Shown here piece by piece: positions 1 through 5,938 of a DNA stretch of 6,056 bases. The DNA is from Oscillospiraceae bacterium (GTDB lineage Bacteria > Bacillota > Clostridia > UMGS1810). The position numbers and the translations under genes are program-made. Each line of letters opens with the position of its first letter. Within the stretch, counting starts at the first letter, position 1. Under the pieces are notes generated by a model. It was given only the letters and a program-made list of their open reading frames with translations. It was not told the DNA's origin and did not search any database. Where the stretch lies: the NCBI GenBank assembly GCA_022769845.1, contig JALEIO010000226.1:1-6056 (forward strand), given 5' to 3'.

Positions 1-707
1 CCTTTGACAATTACCGTCAGAAGATAATTCTCATTGTAAATATGAGCCTCGAAGAACCGGAATCAGGCTATAACAAAGCAATATTTGAATTGGATAAATT
101 AAAGGAACTGCTCATAAGCGGCGAGAAAAAGAAAGAATTAAACGGACATTTAACCGGTGAAGTTACAGCGCTGTTTTCAAAAGAAGAATTCTGCGCTATG
201 GTAGAAAAGGCAAAGCATTATATCAAAGAAGGTGACATCTTTCAAATTGTCTTGTCAAACAGACTTTCAGCACCCTTTGAAGGAAGCCTTTTCAATACTT
301 ACAGACACCTTCGAACAATCAATCCTTCACCATATATGTTCTACTTCTCCGGCACGGATGTTGAGGTTGCAGGAGCATCGCCCGAAACACTTGTAAAGCT
401 TAAGGACGGAGTGCTGCATACATTCCCGCTCGCAGGAACAAGACCGAGAGGCAAAACCAAAGCCGAGGATATAGCACTTGAAAATAATAAACGCGGTATT
501 TACGGCGGAGCAATCGGATATATTGATTTTACCGGAAATCTCGACACCTGCATTGCAATCAGAATAGCATATAAGAAAAACGGTAAGGTGTTTGTTCGGT
601 CAGGTGCAGGCATTGTTTATGATTCCGTTTCCGAAAAGGAATATCAGGAATGTATAAATAAAGCGCGGGTGGTTATAAATGCACTTAAATCAGCAGAGGA
701 GGCTTAA
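1..707 (+). CDS. trpE: Anthranilate synthase component I, 3' part, with internal in-frame deletion
   Basis: TrpE converts chorismate to anthranilate, using ammonia supplied by TrpG, in the first committed step of tryptophan synthesis. The gene begins upstream: codons in this frame run from position 3 (FDNYRQKIILIVN) into the ATG at 42, so that ATG is an internal methionine and not the start. Visible family segments are EGDIFQIVLSNR, INPSPYMFYF, GASPETLVKL, PLAGTRPRGKT, then KRGIYGGAIGYIDFTGNLDTCIAIR, GAGIVYDSV and EYQECINKAR. Between GKTKAEDIALE and NNKRGIYGG about 90 residues of the family are absent. That block normally carries the AEHxMLVDLxRND magnesium glutamate, the SHVMH catalytic histidine and the GTLSGAPK chorismate-binding loop. 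The frame stays open on both sides, so a shortened protein could be made, but it is very unlikely to be catalytic. The stop at 705-707 lies 3 bp before trpG. Family identity is certain; whether the deletion is biological is not. Confidence 0.95.
   Translation, partial: FDNYRQKIILIVNMSLEEPESGYNKAIFELDKLKELLISGEKKKELNGHLTGEVTALFSKEEFCAMVEKAKHYIKEGDIFQIVLSNRLSAPFEGSLFNTYRHLRTINPSPYMFYFSGTDVEVAGASPETLVKLKDGVLHTFPLAGTRPRGKTKAEDIALENNKRGIYGGAIGYIDFTGNLDTCIAIRIAYKKNGKVFVRSGAGIVYDSVSEKEYQECINKARVVINALKSAEEA
471..491 (+). other. Deletion junction inside trpE
   Basis: This is where two non-adjacent parts of the TrpE family meet. Upstream codons read AEDIALE, the start of the segment normally continuing into a DEKELAEH-like stretch. 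Downstream codons read NNKRGIYGG, normally preceded by an IINELE-like stretch. The shared LE(N) at both edges suggests that the break fell in a short repeated sequence such as cttgaa (477-482). This is inferred from memory of the family, since the missing DNA is not visible. Compared with E. coli TrpE, about 91 residues (near 270 bp, a multiple of three) are lost. Confidence 0.85.
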
Positions 708-710
708 AAT

Positions 711-1283
711 ATGATACTATTGATAGACAATTACGATAGCTTTTCATATAATCTTTATCAGCTTGTCGGAGCGATAAATCCTGACATAAAAGTGATACGA
801 AATGATGAAATGACAATAGATGAAATAAGAAAGCTTAAGCCGGACAGAATTATTCTTTCGCCCGGTCCCGGAAGACCGGAAAATGCAGGAGTTATCATTG
901 AAACTGCAAAGACAGTTGCAAAAGATATTCCGACATTGGGTGTATGCCTTGGACACCAGGCAATATGTGCGGCATACGGTGCGAATGTAACCTATGCAAA
1001 GGAGCTTATGCACGGTAAGCAGTCAAGGGTAAAAGCAGATACAAACAGTTTGCTTTTTAAGAATTGTCCCGAAACGATGAAGGTTGCACGGTATCACTCA
1101 CTTGCCGCAGATAATGATACAATTCCGGATTGTTTAGAGGTTACGGCGCAAGCAGATGACGGCGAGGTTATGGCGGTTCAGCATAAGGAATATCCCATAT
1201 ACGGTGTGCAGTTCCATCCCGAATCTATAATGACACCGTATGGCAAGCTAATGATTGAAAATTTCATAAATGGAGGTATGTAA
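711..1283 (+). CDS. trpG: Anthranilate synthase component II (glutamine amidotransferase)
   Basis: TrpG hydrolyses glutamine and channels ammonia to TrpE for anthranilate formation; related proteins also serve PabB in folate synthesis. The 190-residue protein is a complete class I glutamine amidotransferase domain of normal length. It starts MILLIDNYDSFSYNL, has the oxyanion-strand motif SPGPGRPENAG (residues 50-60), the nucleophile elbow GVCLGHQAI with Cys79, the HGK motif (101-103), and the catalytic pair His169 and Glu171 in QFHPESI. The start ATG is supported by AGGAGG at 697-702, eight bases upstream and inside the end of trpE, which suggests translational coupling. It stands alone and is not fused to TrpE or TrpD. 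Because the neighbouring TrpE looks inactive, this subunit may lack a working operon partner unless PabB or another TrpE copy uses it (inference). Confidence 0.97.
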   Translation: MILLIDNYDSFSYNLYQLVGAINPDIKVIRNDEMTIDEIRKLKPDRIILSPGPGRPENAGVIIETAKTVAKDIPTLGVCLGHQAICAAYGANVTYAKELMHGKQSRVKADTNSLLFKNCPETMKVARYHSLAADNDTIPDCLEVTAQADDGEVMAVQHKEYPIYGVQFHPESIMTPYGKLMIENFINGGM

Positions 1284-1285
1284 AA

Positions 1286-2302
1286 ATGATTAAAGACGCT
1301 ATTGTAAAGATTGTAAACAAACAAGACCTCACCTATGATGAGGCATATACCGTAATGAATGAGATAATGAGCGGTAGCACTTCGCCTACCCAGAACGCAG
1401 CTTTTCTTGCGGCATTGTCAACCAAAAGTGCAAGAGCAGAAACAACAGATGAAATTGCAGGCTGTGCTGCTGCAATGCGTGAACACGCAACAAAGGTAAT
1501 AACAGATATGGAGCTTTTTGAAATCGTTGGTACGGGCGGTGATGGATCTCACAGCTTCAACATATCGACTACATCAGCTTTGGTGGCTGCTGCAGGCGGT
1601 ATGAAGGTTGCAAAGCACGGAAATCGTGCTGCATCCTCACTGTGCGGAACGGCAGACTGCCTTGAAGCTCTTGGTGTAAACATCGAACAGGAACCCGAAA
1701 AATGTGTTGAGCTTTTGAAAGAAGTCGGAATGTGCTTCTTCTTCGCACAAAAATACCACACCTCGATGAAATATGTCGGTGCTATCCGAAAGGAGCTTGG
1801 ATTCCGCACAGTGTTTAATATTTTAGGTCCTCTTACAAATCCCGGCAATCCTTCCTTCCAGCTTCTCGGTGTATATGATAATTACCTTGTAGAGCCGCTT
1901 GCACAGGTTCTCATAAACCTTGGTGTTAAACGTGGTATGGTTGTGTACGGTCAAGAAAAACTGGATGAAATCTCAATGAGCGCACCGACAACAGTTTGCG
2001 AATTTAAAGACAGATGGATGAAAAATTACGTTATTACTCCCGAAGATTTCGGTTTTGAACGCTGCACCAAGGCTGATTTGGTTGGCGGAACACCCGAAGA
2101 AAATGCTAAAATCACACTTGGCATCTTAAACGGCGAAAAGAGCCATAAACGAAACGCAGTGCTTATGAACGCAGGTGCGGCTTTGTATATCGGCGGCAAA
2201 GCAGAAACAATGAAAGAAGGTGTAAAGCTTGCTGCAGAATTGATTGATTCGGGCAAGGCTCTTAAAACATTAGAGAAACTGATTGAACTCTCAAATAAGT
2301 GA
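1286..2302 (+). CDS. trpD: Anthranilate phosphoribosyltransferase
   Basis: TrpD transfers phosphoribose from PRPP to anthranilate, giving N-(5-phosphoribosyl)anthranilate. The 338-residue protein has the usual length and architecture: an N-terminal helical domain (about 1-70) followed by the phosphoribosyltransferase domain. Visible signatures are VGTGGDG (81-87, PRPP pyrophosphate loop), FNIST (91-95), KHGNR (110-114, anthranilate and PRPP contacts), GTADCLEALGV (121-131), the arginine of AIRKELG (Arg168), FNILGPLTNP (177-186), and Asp227-Glu228 in DEIS, which bind the metal ions. Nothing essential is missing. A GGAGG at 1272-1276 lies nine bases before the ATG, and only 2 bp separate it from the trpG stop. 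It is a single-domain enzyme, unlike the TrpG-TrpD fusion of enteric bacteria. It would still work if anthranilate came from elsewhere. Confidence 0.97.
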   Translation: MIKDAIVKIVNKQDLTYDEAYTVMNEIMSGSTSPTQNAAFLAALSTKSARAETTDEIAGCAAAMREHATKVITDMELFEIVGTGGDGSHSFNISTTSALVAAAGGMKVAKHGNRAASSLCGTADCLEALGVNIEQEPEKCVELLKEVGMCFFFAQKYHTSMKYVGAIRKELGFRTVFNILGPLTNPGNPSFQLLGVYDNYLVEPLAQVLINLGVKRGMVVYGQEKLDEISMSAPTTVCEFKDRWMKNYVITPEDFGFERCTKADLVGGTPEENAKITLGILNGEKSHKRNAVLMNAGAALYIGGKAETMKEGVKLAAELIDSGKALKTLEKLIELSNK

Positions 2303-2304
2303 GG
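2299..2304 (+). promoter_or_regulatory. Ribosome binding site that sets the trpC start
   Basis: The sequence GTGAGG overlaps the trpD stop codon. Its GAGG core ends eight bases before the ATG at 2313. A longer frame could begin at a TTG at 2283, adding ten residues (NSQISEVQA and the initiator), but that start has no clear purine-rich site and would lie inside trpD. The MTILDELAAF beginning also fits the family, so 2313 is preferred. Confidence 0.7.
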
Positions 2305-2312
2305 TACAGGCT

Positions 2313-3095
2313 ATGACAATACTTGATGAATTGGCTGCATTTGCACGAAAACGTGTTGAGAAAGCAAAAAAGAATATATCTCTTGAAGAACTAAAGGCAA
2401 AAGCACTAAGTCTTCCAAAGGGTAATTTTGAGTTTGAAAAAGCACTTCAAAAAAACGACATTGCATTTATCTGCGAATGTAAAAAGGCGTCTCCATCAAA
2501 AGGACTTATCGCACCGGATTTTTCGTATTTGCAAATAGCAAAGGAATACGAAGAAGCAGGCGCAGATTGTATTTCGGTATTGACAGAGCCGGAAAGATTT
2601 TTGGGAAGTGATGAATATCTAAAAGAAATTGCGTCAAATGTTTCAATTCCTTGCCTCAGAAAAGATTTTACGGTAGATGAATATATGATTTATGAAGCAA
2701 AGGTATTAGGTGCAAAAGCGGTTCTTCTTATTTGCTCCATCCTTACCGAAGAACAAATAACCGATTATATAAAAATATGTGATGAACTTGGTATATCCGC
2801 ACTGGTTGAAGCACATGACGAAAATGAAGTAAAAGCTGCAATTTCTGCCGGAGCAAGAATTATCGGTGTCAACAATCGTAATCTTAAAGATTTTACAGTT
2901 GATACCGAAAACAGCAAGCGAATGCGTGAATTTGTACCGAATGATATTATATTTGTTTCGGAAAGCGGTGTAAAATCAACCGAAGATGTAGCACATCTCC
3001 GTGAGATAGGTGCAGATGCGGTTTTAATTGGCGAAACGCTTATGCGTGCGGAAAATAAAAATGCAAAGCTGAAGGAATTGCGAGGTATGCTATGA
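2313..3095 (+). CDS. trpC: Indole-3-glycerol-phosphate synthase
   Basis: TrpC decarboxylates and closes the ring of 1-(o-carboxyphenylamino)-1-deoxyribulose 5-phosphate to give indole-3-glycerol phosphate. From the ATG at 2313 it is 260 residues, normal for the single-domain (beta/alpha)8 enzyme. The catalytic set is visible: Glu55 and Lys57 in ECKKASPSKG, the general-acid lysine Lys117 in CLRKDF, Glu166 in ALVEAH, Asn187 in GVNNRNL, and SESG (216-219) near the phosphate site. The C-terminal half has the usual ADAVLIGETLMRA phosphate-binding turn. It follows trpD by 10 bp and its stop overlaps the trpF start (ATGA). It is not fused to TrpF as in E. coli. Confidence 0.97.
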   Translation: MTILDELAAFARKRVEKAKKNISLEELKAKALSLPKGNFEFEKALQKNDIAFICECKKASPSKGLIAPDFSYLQIAKEYEEAGADCISVLTEPERFLGSDEYLKEIASNVSIPCLRKDFTVDEYMIYEAKVLGAKAVLLICSILTEEQITDYIKICDELGISALVEAHDENEVKAAISAGARIIGVNNRNLKDFTVDTENSKRMREFVPNDIIFVSESGVKSTEDVAHLREIGADAVLIGETLMRAENKNAKLKELRGML

Positions 3096-3703
3096 CAAAG
3101 GTAAAATTATGCGGACTAAAAAGACCTTGTGATATAGAGTATGCAAATGAGCTTATGCCGGACTTTATCGGCTTTGTATTTGCCTCCAAAAGCCGAAGAT
3201 TTGTTTCTTATGATGAAGCGGAGAATTTAAGGAAAAAGCTGAATAAAGATATCACGCCCGTTGGTGTTTTCGTGAATGAACCGATAGAAAATATCGTATA
3301 TCTTGTAAATAAAAATATCATCGGTATGGTGCAGCTCCACTGCAGTGAGGATAACGATTATATAAAAGAATTACGCAGCAAAGTAAATTGCCCGATTATA
3401 CAGGCTTTTCACATAGAAACAGAGCAGGATATTGCAAAAGCCGAAAAATCCGAAGCAGACTTAATTATGCTTGATTCAGGCGGCGGAACGGGCGAAACCT
3501 TTAATCATTCGCTAATTAGCAATATAAACCGGGATTTCTTTCTTGCAGGCGGTCTTGACAGTGAAAATGTTTGTGACGCAATATCAAAATTCAAGCCGTA
3601 TGCAGTAGATGCAAGTTCGTCACTTGAGACAGACGGAGCAAAGGATAAAGATAAAATTACAGCTTTTGTTAAAGCTGTACGGAACGGAGGACAAATAAAA
3701 TGA
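3092..3703 (+). CDS. trpF: Phosphoribosylanthranilate isomerase
   Basis: TrpF catalyses the Amadori rearrangement of phosphoribosylanthranilate to the ribulose derivative used by TrpC. The 203-residue protein is a normal-length (beta/alpha)8 barrel starting MTKVKLCGLK. The catalytic cysteine is Cys7 and the acid/base aspartate is Asp128 in IMLDSGGG. Phosphate-loop elements are GGTG following that aspartate, LAGGLDSENV, and VDASSSLETDG. The last usually reads VDVSSGVE-like, so the third serine in place of glycine is a mild variation. The ATG overlaps the trpC stop by 4 bp, and GAGG at 3082-3085 sits six bases upstream. The 4-bp overlap at the far end with trpB continues the coupled arrangement. 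There is no sign of damage. Confidence 0.96.
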   Translation: MTKVKLCGLKRPCDIEYANELMPDFIGFVFASKSRRFVSYDEAENLRKKLNKDITPVGVFVNEPIENIVYLVNKNIIGMVQLHCSEDNDYIKELRSKVNCPIIQAFHIETEQDIAKAEKSEADLIMLDSGGGTGETFNHSLISNINRDFFLAGGLDSENVCDAISKFKPYAVDASSSLETDGAKDKDKITAFVKAVRNGGQIK

Positions 3704-4890
3704 CAAATCCAAAAGGAAGGTTCGGAATACACGGCGGTCAGTATATTCCCGAAACCTTGATGAATGCAATAATCGAGCTTGAAGAGGCTTATGAATATTA
3801 TAAAAATGATGAAGAATTTAACAGAGAATTGACCAAGCTTTTTAACGAATACGCAGGCAGGCCGTCAAGACTTTACTATGCAGAAAAGATGACAAAAGCA
3901 TTGGGCGGTGCTAAAATATACTTAAAGCGTGAGGATTTGAACCATACAGGTTCACATAAAATCAATAACGTACTCGGTCAGGCACTTCTTGCTAAAAAAA
4001 TGGGCAAAACAAGACTCATTGCCGAAACAGGTGCAGGACAGCACGGTGTTGCAACCGCAACTGCTGCAGCACTTTTCAATATGGAATGCGTTGTGTTTAT
4101 GGGCAAAGAGGACACCGAGCGTCAGGCACTTAATGTTTACAGAATGAAGCTTTTAGGCGCCGAGGTTGTTCCCGTTACCACAGGCACGGCAACACTCAAA
4201 GATGCGGTATCGGAAGCTATGCGCGAATGGACAAAACGCATATCTGACACCCACTATTGCCTCGGCTCGGTTATGGGGCCGCACCCGTTTCCGACTATTG
4301 TTCGTGATTTTCAGGCGGTAATTTCGAGGGAAATAAAGCAACAGCTTAAGGAAAAAGAAGGCAGACTTCCCAATGCAGTTATTGCCTGCGTGGGTGGAGG
4401 CTCAAACGCAATAGGCAGCTTTTATCACTTTATCCCCGACAAAGATGTTAAACTTATAGGGTGCGAAGCGGCAGGCAGAGGCATTGACACCGTTGAAACA
4501 GCGGCAACGATTAATACCGGCAAAGTCGGCATATTCCACGGAATGAAATCGTATTTCTGCCAGGATAAATATGGTCAGATTGCTCCGGTTTATTCCTTAT
4601 CCGCAGGACTTGATTATCCGGGAGTCGGTCCCGAACACGCAAACCTTTATGATATGGGCAGAGCCGAGTATGTTCCCATTACCGATGAGGAAGCGGTGCG
4701 CGCCTTTGAATATCTTTCAAAAATTGAGGGCATTATTCCGGCAATAGAATCTGCTCATGCGGTTGCATACGCAATGAAGGTTGCGCCTAAAATGGATAAG
4801 GATAAAATAATTGTAATAACAATTTCGGGACGCGGTGATAAGGACTGTGCCCAGATAGCAAGATACAGAGGGGAGAATATCTATGAGTAA
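3700..4890 (+). CDS. trpB: Tryptophan synthase beta subunit
   Basis: TrpB is the PLP enzyme that condenses indole with L-serine to give tryptophan; it works as an alpha2beta2 complex with TrpA. The 396 residues match the standard TrpB1 length. Signatures are FGIHGGQYIPETL at the N-terminus, the PLP lysine Lys87 in NHTGSHKINN, the catalytic Glu109 in AETGAGQHG, the PLP phosphate loop GGGSNA (232-237), LDYPGVGPEH (304-312), and the ring-nitrogen serine Ser377 in ISGRGDKD. CGGAGG at 3685-3690 lies nine bases before the ATG, which overlaps the trpF stop by 4 bp. The presence of the alpha-contacting segments and an adjacent trpA indicates canonical TrpB, not the stand-alone TrpB2 form. It could also salvage external indole. 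Confidence 0.98.
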   Translation: MTNPKGRFGIHGGQYIPETLMNAIIELEEAYEYYKNDEEFNRELTKLFNEYAGRPSRLYYAEKMTKALGGAKIYLKREDLNHTGSHKINNVLGQALLAKKMGKTRLIAETGAGQHGVATATAAALFNMECVVFMGKEDTERQALNVYRMKLLGAEVVPVTTGTATLKDAVSEAMREWTKRISDTHYCLGSVMGPHPFPTIVRDFQAVISREIKQQLKEKEGRLPNAVIACVGGGSNAIGSFYHFIPDKDVKLIGCEAAGRGIDTVETAATINTGKVGIFHGMKSYFCQDKYGQIAPVYSLSAGLDYPGVGPEHANLYDMGRAEYVPITDEEAVRAFEYLSKIEGIIPAIESAHAVAYAMKVAPKMDKDKIIVITISGRGDKDCAQIARYRGENIYE

Positions 4891-5662
4891 GATTAAATCA
4901 GCATTTGAAAAAGGCAAGGCCTTCATTCCGTTTATTACCTGCGGAGACCCCGATTTAGAGACAACAGAAAAAATCGTCCGTGCTGCTGTAATAAACGGAG
5001 CTGATCTTATTGAGCTTGGTATCCCTTTCTCAGATCCAACAGCAGAAGGTCCGGTTATTCAGGGTGCCAACATCAGGGCTTTAGCCGGAGGTGTTACGAC
5101 CGATAAAATATTTGAAATGGTAAAAAGACTTCGCAAGGATATATCTATTCCAATGGTATTTATGACATACGCTAATGTGGTATTCTCCTACGGAGCGGAA
5201 AGGTTTATTGGGGTTTGCAATGAAATAGGGATTGACGGTCTTATCCTACCGGATTTGCCTTTCGAAGAAAAAGAAGAATTCTTGCCGTTGTGCCACAAAT
5301 ATGATGTAGATTTGATTTCACTGATTGCTCCAACATCGGATAACAGAATCGCTATGATAGCAAAAGAAGCAGAAGGGTTTATTTATATAGTTTCAAGTCT
5401 CGGCGTAACAGGCACGAGAAAAGAAATAACAACCGACCTTGACGCTCTTGTTTCAAAGGTTCGGCAAAATACGAATGTACCTTGTGCAATAGGATTTGGT
5501 ATATCAACACCGGAGCAGGCGGCAAAGATGGCGGCTGTATCAGACGGTGCTATCGTTGGCAGTGCAATTATAAAAATTATCGAAAAGCACGGCAAGGACG
5601 CTGCCAAGCCTGTAGGTGAATATATAAAGAGTATGAAAGATGCAATACGAGGAAAATGTTAG
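4883..5662 (+). CDS. trpA: Tryptophan synthase alpha subunit
   Basis: TrpA cleaves indole-3-glycerol phosphate to indole and glyceraldehyde 3-phosphate, passing indole through a tunnel to TrpB. The 259-residue barrel has the expected length. Motifs are FIPFITCGDPD (14-24), the catalytic glutamate Glu44 in IELGIPFSDP, loop 2 with TAEGPVIQGA (53-62), GLILPDLPFEE, the loop 6 region SLGVTGTR, and the phosphate-binding GFGIS and IVGSAI turns. At the position of the second catalytic residue, Asp60 in E. coli, this protein has Glu55 (SDPTAEG instead of SDPLADG). This is a conservative change that may be usual in its lineage. The start ATG lies inside the end of trpB with an 8-bp overlap, and AGAGGGGAG at 4867-4875 provides the ribosome site. 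It is the last gene of the operon. Confidence 0.97.
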   Translation: MSKIKSAFEKGKAFIPFITCGDPDLETTEKIVRAAVINGADLIELGIPFSDPTAEGPVIQGANIRALAGGVTTDKIFEMVKRLRKDISIPMVFMTYANVVFSYGAERFIGVCNEIGIDGLILPDLPFEEKEEFLPLCHKYDVDLISLIAPTSDNRIAMIAKEAEGFIYIVSSLGVTGTRKEITTDLDALVSKVRQNTNVPCAIGFGISTPEQAAKMAAVSDGAIVGSAIIKIIEKHGKDAAKPVGEYIKSMKDAIRGKC

Positions 5663-5691
5663 TTTTTTTCTGTAAATTTGGGTGTAAAATT

Positions 5692-5735
5692 AAGTGTGTA
5701 AGTTTTGAAAAATAAACTTATACACTTTTCTTTTT
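5692..5735 (+). terminator. Probable intrinsic terminator of the trp operon
   Basis: The arms 5692-5705 (aagtgtgtaagttt) and 5714-5727 (aaacttatacactt) form a 14-bp stem with a single G-U pair and an 8-base loop. A T-rich tract, TTTTCTTTTT, runs from 5726 to 5735. The site begins 30 bases after the trpA stop, where the operon should end. The stem is AT-rich and therefore weaker than classical terminators, and the T tract is broken by one C, so the termination efficiency is uncertain. Confidence 0.7.
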
Positions 5736-5745
5736 GAAAAAGTGT
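5722..5745. repeat. Second hairpin overlapping the terminator
   Basis: The arm 5722-5729 (acactttt) is complementary to 5738-5745 (aaaagtgt) with an 8-base loop. Its left arm is the right side of the terminator stem, so the two structures exclude each other in RNA. This could be a coincidence of aagtgt and acactt repeats, a remnant of a duplicated terminator, or a switchable pair. Nothing in the sequence decides between these. Confidence 0.45.
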
Positions 5746-5784
5746 GGCAAACTTGAAAGGAAGAAATATATTCAGACAAAAAGG

Positions 5785-5821
5785 GCAATGGTTTTTGTGC
5801 TGTTTTTGTCAAAAACCTTGC
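5785..5821. repeat. Imperfect hairpin with ggtttttg / caaaaacc arms
   Basis: Positions 5790-5797 (ggtttttg) pair with 5810-5817 (caaaaacc). The stem extends outward with gcaa (5785-5788) against ttgc (5818-5821) across a single bulged T at 5789. The loop is 12 bases. It stands directly before the perfect palindrome at 5824. Confidence 0.6.
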
Positions 5822-5823
5822 AC

Positions 5824-5860
5824 TTTGTGTCGGCTGTCGTCTCCCGACAGCCGACACAAA
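5824..5860. repeat. Perfect 16-bp GC-rich hairpin
   Basis: The arms 5824-5839 (tttgtgtcggctgtcg) and 5845-5860 (cgacagccgacacaaa) are exact reverse complements with a 5-base loop (tctcc). This is by far the most stable structure in the window, and it is GC-rich in an AT-rich setting. No T tract follows on either strand, so a simple intrinsic terminator is unlikely. Possible roles are a dispersed palindromic repeat, an RNA stability element or a protein-binding palindrome; the sequence does not discriminate. Confidence 0.85.
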
Positions 5861-5883
5861 CAGTCAGTCAATCAATGTCGTGA

Positions 5884-5917
5884 ACCTGAAAATAGCATTT
5901 TAATGCTGTTTTTAGGT
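5884..5917. repeat. Long imperfect hairpin, 16 pairs
   Basis: Positions 5884-5899 pair with 5902-5917, through agcatt / aatgct at the tip and acctgaaaa / gtttttaggt-type pairing below, with two G-U pairs and a minimal loop. A T run at 5909-5913 lies inside the right arm and not after it, so this does not look like a terminator on the + strand. Confidence 0.6.
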
Positions 5918-5938
5918 GTGAAATTGTAAATTTCACAC
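5916..5938. repeat. Perfect 10-bp hairpin gtgtgaaatt / aatttcacac
   Basis: The arms 5916-5925 and 5929-5938 are exact reverse complements around a 3-base loop (gta). The element begins where the previous hairpin ends and shares its last base with the next one. The operator-like symmetry is noted, but no regulator gene is visible in the window. Confidence 0.7.

Noticed and set aside
42..44. ATG at 42 as the start of trpE
   Set aside because: The same frame is open to the left edge and the upstream codons (FDNYRQKIILIVN) are typical TrpE sequence, so the methionine is internal and the gene is cut by the window edge.
2283..2285. TTG start for trpC, ten residues longer
   Set aside because: It lies inside trpD, has no good ribosome site, and the ATG at 2313 has GAGG eight bases upstream and gives the normal protein length.
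3656..3670. Internal promoter before trpB
   Set aside because: The AT-rich stretches near the trpF end contain no pair of good -35 and -10 boxes, and the 4-bp overlap argues for coupling, not separate transcription.
744..5607. Minus-strand open frames opposite trpG, trpD, trpF, trpB and trpA (62-99 codons)
   Set aside because: They mirror the codon pattern of strongly conserved + strand genes, have no recognisable protein motifs and no ribosome sites, and are shadows.
5663..5669. T run immediately after the trpA stop as a terminator
   Set aside because: No stem precedes it; the last codons of trpA form no convincing hairpin. The structure at 5692-5735 is a better candidate.
5744..5929. 61-codon frame on the + strand starting with GTG (VANLKGRNIFRQ...)
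   Set aside because: It runs straight across the hairpins at 5785, 5824, 5884 and part of 5916, has no ribosome site at a proper distance, and its cysteine-rich, low-complexity translation resembles no family I know. It looks like a chance frame through repeats.
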